From positions 1 through 6,639 of the forward strand of contig JBKPDO010000157.1 of the NCBI GenBank assembly GCA_046727955.1: a DNA stretch of 6,639 bases. The letters are read 5' to 3'. A program made the position numbers and the translations under genes. A model generated the notes under the pieces. It worked only from the letters and a program-made list of their open reading frames with translations, had not been told where the DNA came from and ran no database searches. Each line of letters opens with the position of its first letter. Positions within the stretch are counted from its first letter, which is position 1. Shown piece after piece: positions 1 to 5,080 of the stretch. The stretch is from DASVXQ01 sp046727955. GTDB taxonomy: Bacteria; Actinomycetota; CALGFH01.

Positions 1-1
1 G

Positions 2-487
2 CCGGTCAGAACCGGCGCCAGCCCGCAGAGCCTCGCCGTCGGCGGCGGGTCGCTGTGGGTCGCCAACCATGACGCCCGCACGGTGACCCGCGTCGACCAG
101 GCGAGCGGGAAGGTCGTGGCGGACATCCCGGTGCCGTCCGAGCCGCACCGGGTCGCCTACGGCGCGGGTGCGGCCTGGGTGGGCAACTGGCACGACAACT
201 CCGTCTCCCGGATCGACCCCACAACGAACCGGGTCGTCGGGTCGCCGATCCCGATCGGGTTCCACGCCGGCAACCTCGCGGTCGGCGGCGGCGTCTGGGT
301 CACCAGCGACTACCGCGTGGACGCCGCGCCCGAGGACGTGGTGGTCGTCCGCATCGACCCGCAGACCAACCGAGCGGTCGAGACGATCGCTGTCGGCGGC
401 CACCCTATCGATGCCGCGGTAACCGAGGGTGCGATCTGGGTGTCGGTCGCAAACCCCGGCATGGTGCTACGGATCGCCGCGCGCTGA
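2..487 (+). CDS. Beta-propeller (YncE/streptogramin-lyase-like) protein, C-terminal part
   Basis: The open frame enters from the left edge at base 2 and ends with TGA at 485-487, so the true start lies outside the window. About four propeller blades are visible, each with a G-G-G/A-x-x-WV-x-N/S strand, then V-x-RIDPxTNRVV (for example VWVTSD, RIDPTTNRVVG, RIDPQTNRAVE), spaced about 45 residues apart. This is the pattern of YncE/Vgb-like repeat proteins, which form beta-propellers and are often exported in actinobacteria. No catalytic residues can be assigned, and ligand or partner is unknown. An internal GTG at 83 is not a convincing start, because blade sequence continues upstream of it. The gene converges on a paralogous propeller lipoprotein at 634-1713. 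Family assignment is firm; biological role is not known. Confidence 0.85.
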   Translation, partial: PVRTGASPQSLAVGGGSLWVANHDARTVTRVDQASGKVVADIPVPSEPHRVAYGAGAAWVGNWHDNSVSRIDPTTNRVVGSPIPIGFHAGNLAVGGGVWVTSDYRVDAAPEDVVVVRIDPQTNRAVETIAVGGHPIDAAVTEGAIWVSVANPGMVLRIAAR

Positions 488-525
488 CGCGGCCTCCCGA
501 ACTGCTTGCGTGTCGCTCTCAGGCA

Positions 526-562
526 GCCAGCGTGAGCTGGCCTGGTGCGGCGGGCCGCCAGG
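526..562. other. Two adjacent stem-loops after the first propeller gene
   Basis: GCCAGC (526-531) pairs with GCTGGC (536-541) around a GTGA loop. Directly after it, CCTGGTG (541-547) pairs with CGCCAGG (556-562), including one G-T wobble. Both lie about 40-75 bases past the stop of the + strand propeller. No T-run follows, so this is at best a weak or Rho-assisted terminator; the structures could also be chance in such GC-rich DNA. Confidence 0.4.
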
Positions 563-587
563 ATCTGAGCGGGCTGCGAGCGCGGAA

Positions 588-605
588 GAAGGCGAGATCG
601 CCTTC
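588..605. terminator. Candidate bidirectional terminator hairpin between convergent genes
   Basis: GAAGGCGA (588-595) and TCGCCTTC (598-605) are perfect inverted repeats with two bases between them; a realistic fold is a 7-bp stem with an AGAT loop. It sits between the ends of two convergent propeller genes (stops at 487 and 634), where a shared terminator is expected. It has no poly-T tract on either strand, so intrinsic termination would be non-canonical. Confidence 0.5.
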
Positions 606-633
606 ATCCCATCCGGGGTTACGAGCAGCCCTG

Positions 634-1713
634 CTAACGGCGGTGCTCGGGCGTAATGCGGACCACCTGACCGGTCTGTAGCGCCGCCCAGAGGCTTCCG
701 AACCCGAAGGCGACCGCGGAGGCGTTGCCCCCCAGATGGAACGTCTCGGTGATGGCCAGCGTCGTCGGATCGATGCGAACCACCCGGTCGTCCTGGGTCG
801 TGCCGTCTTGCCAGACGGCTGCGGAGCTGGACCAGATCGCGCCAGCCCCGACCGCCGGGTAGATGGGCCCGACGGGCAGCCGCGCGATGCGCCGGATCTC
901 CGCTGTCCTGGGATCGGCCTCCAGCAGTCGGCTGCCGTGCGCGTCGGCCACGTAGACGGCGCCATCGGTGACCACGACCCCGTGCGCACCGAAGTCCAGG
1001 CGCTGTCGGGCGACGACCTTGAACGTGCTCGGATCGATCTTCACCAGCCAGCCCGTGTGGTCGGCAACCCACACCGCCCCGTGGCCGAAGGCGATGCTCT
1101 GCGGACTGCCAAGGACCAGCGGTGTGCCGACCACGCGGTTCGTCCTCGGGTTCAGCTCTGAAACGGTCGCGCCACCCTGGTACCGCTCGTCGTCGTTGCC
1201 GGTCCAGACGAAGCCAGCGCCAAACGCCAGGACGGAACCGAAGTAGATGGGGTGCGCCGAGATACGGGCGCTGATCCGTCCCGTGCGAGGGTTGATGCGG
1301 ATCAGTCGCCCATCTGCTCCGTTGGGTGTCACCCACACCGAGCCGGCTCCAACGGCAATGTGCCACGGATCGACCGGCAAGCGCGTCGGCTTGCCGACAA
1401 CGCGGTTCGACCTGGGGTCGATGCGCCAGACCGCCGGGGCCGGCTGCCGTGTGAGCGCCCACACCCATCCTTCGCCTGTGGCGACCGAGAAGGGCGACAC
1501 AGGCAAGCGAATCCGGGCAACGATCGCCCCCTGGTTTGTCGGAGGCGTCGGTGCCGTGCTCGTCGAACTCGGAAGTCTTGCCGAGGTGCTCGTCGAGCTC
1601 GGAGGCTCCGACGACCTGCCCGTCGAGCAGCCGGATGCCGCGACTGCGACGCCACCCGCCATGATGGCCGCGAGCCTCAACCAGATCGGCGCACTCACGT
1701 GAAGCACCCGCAT
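634..1713 (-). CDS. Seven-bladed beta-propeller lipoprotein
   Basis: A complete 359-residue protein read from ATG at 1713 to TAG at 634. Residues 1-29 form a signal peptide with a positively charged start (R2, R13), a hydrophobic core and a relaxed lipobox ASGC, with Cys29 the likely lipidated residue. Residues 30-62 are a Ser/Thr/Pro linker. From about residue 63 there are seven propeller blades, each with an A-V-G-x-G-x-VWV strand and an R-I-D/N-PRT-N-R-V-V-G type strand (RIDPRSNRVVG, RINPRTGR, ELNPRTNRVVG, KIDPSTFKVV and so on). Seven blades make a closed propeller. The protein is probably anchored outside the membrane, with an unknown ligand. No strong Shine-Dalgarno precedes the ATG, but later starts would remove the signal peptide's charged end. 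It is a paralogue of the convergent gene ending at 487. Confidence 0.85.
   Translation of the reverse strand: MRVLHVSAPIWLRLAAIMAGGVAVAASGCSTGRSSEPPSSTSTSARLPSSTSTAPTPPTNQGAIVARIRLPVSPFSVATGEGWVWALTRQPAPAVWRIDPRSNRVVGKPTRLPVDPWHIAVGAGSVWVTPNGADGRLIRINPRTGRISARISAHPIYFGSVLAFGAGFVWTGNDDERYQGGATVSELNPRTNRVVGTPLVLGSPQSIAFGHGAVWVADHTGWLVKIDPSTFKVVARQRLDFGAHGVVVTDGAVYVADAHGSRLLEADPRTAEIRRIARLPVGPIYPAVGAGAIWSSSAAVWQDGTTQDDRVVRIDPTTLAITETFHLGGNASAVAFGFGSLWAALQTGQVVRITPEHRR
1556..1605. repeat. Short 30-nt-period direct repeat in the lipoprotein linker
   Basis: GTGCTCGTCGAACTCGGAAG (1556-1575) recurs at 1586-1605 with 18 of 20 bases identical. In the - strand gene the copies encode the repeated PSSTSTS / PSSTSTA segments of the Ser/Thr linker just after the lipobox. 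The linker therefore probably grew by a small in-frame duplication. Confidence 0.7.
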
Positions 1714-1740
1714 ACCGCTACTACGCCCGACAAGCCTGTT

Positions 1741-2006
1741 CGGTTCCGGCAGCTAGTCGGAGCCGGGTCACTGGTGCTGTGCCTTCGCGGCCGTGGGATG
1801 AGGTGGAGCGTCAGCAGCTGCGCTGGGTGGCGTTCGCAGCGGACCCTTGCGCCGGTGGCGACGCTGGTCATGGGGGTGACGCGAGGCAGCCAGCCCTGTT
1901 CATCTGGACGGCCGGGGCGTAGTTGGCTCTTCTGCCCATGGCAACTGGCGCGGCGGTCCTGCGCCATCGGGTGTATGACCTGGAGCGCATCATCAGCCGC
2001 ACCCTA
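1741..2006 (+). pseudogene. Sensor histidine kinase remnant (membrane segment and linker), frameshifted
   Basis: Three conserved stretches of an actinobacterial membrane sensor histidine kinase occur in order but not in one frame. Frame 1 gives GAGSLVLCLRGRG (about 1756-1796), matching the end of a membrane helix and an RFRRxRG-type loop. Frame 3 gives EVERQQLRWVAFAA (1800-1841), matching the family's ERQQLKW motif. Frame 1 again carries LAPVATLVMGV (about 1845-1880), helix-like. Frame 3 then gives LALLPMATGAAVLRHRVYDL (1923-1982) followed by ERIISRTL, the helix-to-linker motif that precedes the kinase core. At least two frameshifts and an in-frame TAG at 1920-1922 separate them. The histidine-box and ATPase domains are absent; homology stops abruptly near 2006, where an unrelated fragment on the other strand begins. 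The assignment rests on motif recognition, which is good for the two frame-3 blocks. Confidence 0.7.
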
Positions 2007-2016
2007 CCCGGGTGCA

Positions 2017-2222
2017 CCTGTCCAGCGCGGTGGCGACACGCCGCCAGAACCGCGGCCGGGTCGTTGTCGCCCCCACCCAGCGACAACCACGCGACCGGCC
2101 GCTGGCCACCTCGGACCCAGTCACCCAGAGGGTCGTTTTGCCGAACCCGGCCGGGGTACAGACCAGGACAGCTCGGGTCCCATTCTCTCGGCCAGGCGCG
2201 CCAGCAGCCGCGGGCGTGGCAC
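2017..2222 (-). pseudogene. LuxR/LAL-family ATP-binding regulator remnant, three-frame
   Basis: Reading leftward, the N-terminal nucleotide-binding part of a MalT/LAL-type LuxR regulator is recoverable only by switching frames. One frame gives VPRPRLLARLAERMG (2222 to about 2178). A second gives RAVLVCTPAGFGKTTL, a Walker A motif at 2154-2128. A third gives LGDWVRGGQRPVAWLSL followed by GGGDNDPA (about 2128-2054). The second frame then resumes with FWRRVATALDR (2049-2017). In intact members these blocks are contiguous in this order, so at least three frameshifts are needed. The rest of the ATPase domain and the C-terminal helix-turn-helix are missing. The fragment ends next to the + strand kinase remnant, making a tail-to-tail junction of two truncated regulatory genes. 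It is certainly non-functional as it stands. Confidence 0.75.
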
Positions 2223-2242
2223 GAACCCACACACCACTCGAC

Positions 2243-2323
2243 ATGGCCGACAACGCAGGCGCCGAGGACCTGGTCGCCTGGCTCCGTGGCCGCAGCGCGA
2301 GATCCGCCAGCGAGCTGCGCTGA
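2243..2323 (+). CDS. Possible 26-residue remnant or small ORF
   Basis: ATG at 2243 opens a 26-residue frame ending in TGA at 2321-2323. It contains AEDLVAWLRGR, reminiscent of the first helix (DLVAWLRxxLDED) of small actinobacterial proteins of the DUF6221 kind, but the following acidic stretch is absent. There is no ribosome binding site. It may be a scrap of such a gene or chance; nothing else is recognisable between the LuxR remnant and the Nudix gene. Confidence 0.2.
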   Translation: MADNAGAEDLVAWLRGRSARSASELR

Positions 2324-2342
2324 GCGGCGCCTGCCCGCTGGT

Positions 2343-2855
2343 CTACCAGGGCGCGGACGCGAGTGCGGCTTCCGCGAACATCCGGCGATAGATCGGGCCC
2401 ACGCCCGGCTCGGCGATGGTCACTGACCGCAACGCCTCATCGGCCGGCACCAGACGGCGGTGGGCGATCTCGAAACGCGGCGCCCAGCGCTGCAGGCGCA
2501 CCTCCGCCCGCCACATCGAGCGGACCAGCACCAACCCCTGCTCCGGCCCGCGTACGCAGACGCCGCGGGTGAACCCCAGGAGCCTGGCGCGTTGCACCAC
2601 GGCGCAGGCTTCCTCGGCGACCTCGCGGCGCAGCGTGTCGGCCCAGCGCTCTTGCGGCTCGGGGCGGCCGCCGGGAAGGCTCCACCGCTGCCCGTCGCTG
2701 CTGACCAGGACGACCCGGTCACCGCTGACGCACACCGCCGCCACGCCGTGCGGGGTTCCCGGTGGCGGCTCAGGCGGCGGGTACCACCCAACGCGCCAGT
2801 CCTGACCGTTGCTGGAGACCACCAGGTCGTGGCCGTCCATGGCGATCTCATCCAT
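2343..2855 (-). CDS. Nudix hydrolase (second of a tandem pair)
   Basis: A 170-residue Nudix protein from ATG 2855 to TAG 2343. The Nudix box is G63-x5-E69-x7-R77-E78-V-x-E81-E82-x-C84, keeping every metal-binding acidic residue but with Cys84 where the consensus has Gly. A WSLPGG strand leads into the box. Family members hydrolyse nucleoside diphosphates linked to another moiety, with Mg2+ as cofactor; this substrate cannot be predicted. It begins 9 nt after the stop of the upstream Nudix gene, implying co-transcription and probably translational coupling. A second ATG at 2840 (residue 6) is a possible alternative start. Its Nudix box sits at the same residue numbers as its neighbour's, so the pair probably arose by tandem duplication and later divergence. 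It is cytoplasmic, with no signal peptide. Confidence 0.85.
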   Translation of the reverse strand: MDEIAMDGHDLVVSSNGQDWRVGWYPPPEPPPGTPHGVAAVCVSGDRVVLVSSDGQRWSLPGGRPEPQERWADTLRREVAEEACAVVQRARLLGFTRGVCVRGPEQGLVLVRSMWRAEVRLQRWAPRFEIAHRRLVPADEALRSVTIAEPGVGPIYRRMFAEAALASAPW

Positions 2856-2864
2856 GAGCCAGAC

Positions 2865-3401
2865 TCACGTCGGCCCAGATGGGCGGGGCGCGGTGGGGTC
2901 GAGGGAGCGCTCCGCTTGGATCTGTCGGCCGCGTTCCAGGATCAGCGTGGCTGTGGTCTCGCGGCCCCAGAACAGCGTGTCGGGGAACTGGTCTGGGCTG
3001 ACCAGCTTGCGTGCGGTCATCTCGTGCGTCGGCGTGAACGGTTCCAGCTCGACCGTGGCCCAGAAGCGGGTCTGGTAGTACGCAGGGCGGTCCTCGTCGA
3101 GGTGTTCGACACGCTGGCAGCCGATGTAGGCGCACGCTCGGACGCGCGCGCAGGCCTCCTCCCAGACCTCACGGGTCAGGGTCTCCTCCAGGGTCTCGCC
3201 GGGCTCGATGGTGCCGCCGGGAAGCGTCCAGTCGGTGCCGTTCCAGGTGACCAGGACGATCTGGGAGCCGGCGGTGAAGCAGATGCCGAGCGCCTGGGTG
3301 GTCTCCGCCAGCGGAGGGCGAAAGGGCGGGTCAAACCACCAGATGCGGTAGCGCGCCCCATCAGCCACGACGGTCTCCACAACCCGCGGCTGGACGGTCA
3401 C
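2865..3401 (-). CDS. Nudix hydrolase (first of a tandem pair)
   Basis: A 178-residue protein starting with GTG at 3401 and ending with TGA at 2865. The Nudix box runs G63-TIEPG-E69-x7-R77-E78-V-W-E81-E82-A-C84, preceded by the strand DWTLPGG. Catalytic Glu residues are present and the box Gly is replaced by Cys84, as in the downstream copy. The GTG start overlaps the TGA of the acetyltransferase gene as GTGA (3398-3401), a classic coupling arrangement that fixes this start. The N-terminal 35 residues (DGARYRIWWFDPPFRPP) resemble the corresponding WRVGWYPPPEPPP region of the neighbour, supporting paralogy. The C-terminal ~15 residues are Pro/Ser-rich and probably disordered. Substrate unknown; the GNAT partner suggests a small-molecule modification or detoxification cassette, which is inference only. 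Confidence 0.87.
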   Translation of the reverse strand: MTVQPRVVETVVADGARYRIWWFDPPFRPPLAETTQALGICFTAGSQIVLVTWNGTDWTLPGGTIEPGETLEETLTREVWEEACARVRACAYIGCQRVEHLDEDRPAYYQTRFWATVELEPFTPTHEMTARKLVSPDQFPDTLFWGRETTATLILERGRQIQAERSLDPTAPRPSGPT

Positions 3402-3910
3402 GGCTTGCGTGCGGCGAGCCGGCGCTCGCGCCGCCGCCGCAGGTCGTCCCGGTCACGGCGCCATCCCTCGGCCCGCCGCTGTCTCGCGTTAGAGGAGAGG
3501 GGGAGCTGCTTGCGCAGCCGCGCCCGGCCGCTGTAGCCCATAGGAAGGTAGAACCCGCGCTCCGCGTCGCTGGCGCCAAGACTGATCTCCGAGGCTCCAA
3601 GCCGCACGGCGGCGGCCTCGACCTGCTGGAGCAGGCGGCGTCCCAGGCCCTTGCCGCGGTACGCCGACGTCACGGCGATGAGCCGCAGGGTCACGCCGCA
3701 GGCCAGCGAGGCAGGATCGGTCCTGAAGGCCAGCGCACCGCCGACGATGCGGCCCTGGTCTTCGGCGACCACCATGAGCGAGCAGTCGGCGGGGAAGGTC
3801 GACGAGCGCCGGTCCCGGCGCATGAGCGGCTGGGGGAGCTGCGCACCGGCAAGGTCGAAGACCCGCGCCAGCTCCTGGAGCGAGGCAACCGGCCGGATCA
3901 CGTAGCGCAT
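3398..3910 (-). CDS. GNAT-family N-acetyltransferase with basic C-terminal tail
   Basis: A GNAT fold protein that transfers acetyl from acetyl-CoA to an unknown amine. The acetyl-CoA pyrophosphate loop is the motif-A segment AVTSAYRGKGLGRRLL (residues about 80-95), preceded by strand VTLRLIAV. A motif-B-like GFYLPMGY follows at about 119-126. I chose ATG 3910 (170 residues), where family-like sequence MRYVIRPV begins. The frame is open to GTG 3994, and ATG 3982 lies just after AGGAGG, so an N-terminal extension of about 24 residues is possible. The last ~35 residues are extremely Arg-rich (DDLRRRRERRLAARKP), an extension beyond the usual fold that could bind nucleic acid or simply be disordered. 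The stop overlaps the start of the next Nudix gene by 4 nt. Confidence 0.85.
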   Translation of the reverse strand: MRYVIRPVASLQELARVFDLAGAQLPQPLMRRDRRSSTFPADCSLMVVAEDQGRIVGGALAFRTDPASLACGVTLRLIAVTSAYRGKGLGRRLLQQVEAAAVRLGASEISLGASDAERGFYLPMGYSGRARLRKQLPLSSNARQRRAEGWRRDRDDLRRRRERRLAARKP

Positions 3911-3985
3911 CGCCAGTTTCGTAACACATCGATCAGGTCGGCTCACCCGATTATTGGGACGCCCAGGTGCCGTACCCCGCATCGG

Positions 3986-3991
3986 CCTCCT
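3986..3991 (-). promoter_or_regulatory. AGGAGG Shine-Dalgarno candidate upstream of the GNAT gene
   Basis: The - strand reads GTG-AGGAGG-CCG-ATG, with AGGAGG at 3991-3986 and ATG at 3982-3980. It is the only perfect anti-SD match near the cassette. Spacing to that ATG is only 3 nt, shorter than typical, so either the ATG at 3982 is used weakly or the match is incidental. If used, the acetyltransferase would be 194 residues instead of 170. Confidence 0.4.
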
Positions 3992-4010
3992 CACGCCCCG
4001 GGTACTCGGG

Positions 4011-4504
4011 TCATTTTAGGGAGTCGAGCAGCACGTCGACGACTTGGCGCCAGGTCCGCAGGGCGTCGGGCTCATTGCGCTGAGCGGCCAGGCCGAGCCG
4101 TGCGACCACCCCATACGCAACCACGCATCGCAGACCCTGGTCGCCGGCGATCTCGACGATCCGTCGGACCAGCCGCTCCGCGCCATCCGGCGCCAGCCCC
4201 TCCCGGCCCGCCAGCTGGAGGCGGTGCCAGTCCAACAGCAGCCCGGCAAGGTCGGTGGCCCGGCAGCCGACCCCGACGTCGTCCCAGTCCACCACGCCGA
4301 TGATCTCGCCGTCGTCGGCCAGCACGTTGGTGAGGTTGAGGTCGCCGTGGACCAGGTCGCCGGCCGGCAGCTGGTGGCCCCAGGCCGGCTGCAGGAACGT
4401 CCGCAGCCGCCGGCTGGCCTGCGGCGCCACCGCCTCGGCGCGTCCCACCAGTGCTCCCAGCCCTCGAACAGGACCACACCGATCCACCAGGAGACGTCCC
4501 ACCC
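4011..4504 (-). pseudogene. Aminoglycoside/choline-kinase-like (APH) phosphotransferase, 5'-truncated and frameshifted
   Basis: The 3' half of a phosphotransferase of the APH fold. LVHGDLNLTNVL (about 4355-4320) is the Brenner motif with catalytic Asp and metal-binding Asn. IIGVVDWDDVGVG (about 4301-4260) supplies the second metal-binding Asp. ATDLAGLLLDWHRL and a helical tail follow to TGA at 4011. The nucleotide-binding N-lobe is absent. Upstream, the best coding signal switches frame: GWDVSWWIGVVLFEGWEHWW (4504 to about 4445) is in another frame from VAPQASRRLRTFLQPAWGHQ, indicating an indel near 4420-4445. The open frame nominally continues to 4742, but that part is antisense to the IS and intron and is not coding. 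Homology begins right at the putative IS terminus (4505), so the gene was probably split by that insertion. Its stop lies 16 nt from the GTG (3994) that opens the acetyltransferase frame. Confidence 0.8.
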
Positions 4505-4531
4505 TGTGGGTGCCGAAAACCCCGTACCACC

Positions 4532-4674
4532 TCATGCGACCTGGGCATACTCGTGGATCAGCCCGCCGAGGCGATCCAGCCGCACGACCCGTGCGCCGGC
4601 CGCTGGAGCAGGCGATGCGACGGCTCCCAGCGGTGGCATCTGGCCAAGCGAGCGGTGCGGCCGGTGCTGGTTGT
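4532..4674 (-). pseudogene. DDE integrase-core transposase, C-terminal ~47 residues
   Basis: The - strand frame reads NQHRPHRSLGQMPPLGA, then an Ala/Pro stretch, then VVRLDRLGGLIHEYAQVA and TGA at 4532. The (H)YNQHRPHRSLG signature lies just past the catalytic Glu region of rve integrase-core transposases (IS481/IS3 type), and a GGLIHEY tail is typical of actinobacterial members. The conserved Tyr before Asn is lost exactly at the intron boundary: the codon's last two template bases (GT, 4673-4674) remain, and an A from the missing 3' exon would restore TAC. The frame nominally runs on to ATG 4696, but those codons belong to the intron. The fragment is inactive, as all catalytic acidic residues are gone. 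Confidence 0.8.
4669..4674 (+). other. IBS1, the intron-binding site in the 5' exon
   Basis: GGTTGT are the last six exon bases before the intron's GTGCG. They are exactly complementary to ACAACC at 4858-4863 in intron domain I, as required for exon recognition in splicing and retrohoming. This defines the insertion point between 4674 and 4675. Confidence 0.75.
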
Positions 4675-5080
4675 GTGCGCCGGGATAAACCGGCATGGAG
4701 AAGGAGATGAGAGAGCTCTACACCGAAGGAGTAGCGATCCACGATGGCCCCAAGTCATGCGTTGGCGCTTGTGAGGGCGTCGGCGAAGCGTTGATAGGGG
4801 TACGCGTAGGCCGGGCTATGGAGCCGCGAAATCAGCGATTCGGGGTGCCGACGCCGTACAACCGGGCGGAAGGCAACACCGACGGCCGCGGGAGCGCGAG
4901 TGGCCGGCGGACCCTGCGCGGTCTGAGAACCTGTGCATGCGCGGAATCTCCATGCGCGAGAACCGGGAGGCCCGACGGTCGCCCGTCGGCGCCGATGCTG
5001 GCCCGCCCAGTTGGACCGCGGGGTGGCAGGTCGTCGTTTGGGCGGGCCGCGAGGGGAAGGCCAGTGGCCGCAAGCCCTCG
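4675..5080 (+). ncRNA. Group II intron ribozyme, 5' domains (I to start of IV)
   Basis: This 406-base stretch before the RT start has no credible protein and corresponds to the structured 5' part of the ribozyme. EBS1 is ACAACC (4858-4863), pairing perfectly with IBS1 (4669-4674). A weaker five-base match with wobbles between GGTAC (4799-4803) and GTGCT (4664-4668) is a possible EBS2/IBS2. Open frames on either strand here are incidental. Without domain V, the catalytic core is incomplete. Confidence 0.75.

Larger units (their letters stand above)
4505..4674 (-). mobile_element. Insertion-sequence remnant, IS481-like, transposase 3' end
   Basis: On the + strand this segment opens with TGTGGGTGCCGAAAACC, typical in form of an IS481-type terminus (TGT...ACA), 27 bases from the transposase stop. 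The phosphotransferase remnant begins immediately outside it. The other side is interrupted at 4674/4675 by a group II intron, so only the transposase 3' end and one terminus remain. The exact terminus is inferred, since the other inverted repeat is not in the window. Confidence 0.6.

Noticed and set aside
488..633. Protein-coding gene between the convergent propellers
   Set aside because: Frames crossing the gap lack recognisable motifs and ribosome binding sites; it is better explained as a hairpin-containing intergenic region.
467..1468. - strand 333-codon frame overlapping the lipoprotein
   Set aside because: It has low-complexity Arg/Gly-rich composition without domain motifs and lies within the real seven-blade frame.
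1252..2391. Long + strand open frame of 379 codons
   Set aside because: It runs antisense to the propeller lipoprotein and then through the pseudogene region; only a short stretch (about 1741-1796) matches a real family.
2460..3536. Long + strand open frame of 358 codons
   Set aside because: It is antisense to both Nudix genes and the acetyltransferase, whose catalytic motifs are clear; long shadow frames are expected at this GC content.
4673..4677. GTGTG as the intron 5' end
   Set aside because: It also fits GTGYG, but starting at 4675 gives GTGCG with a perfect six-base IBS1/EBS1 match ending directly at the boundary.
4505..4742. N-terminal ~80 residues of the 243-residue - strand frame containing the HGD phosphotransferase motif, including a DRYSFGVEL stretch that resembles a protein-kinase motif
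   Set aside because: These codons are antisense to the group II intron 5' end and out of frame across the IS transposase fragment; the resemblance is coincidental and no kinase context follows.
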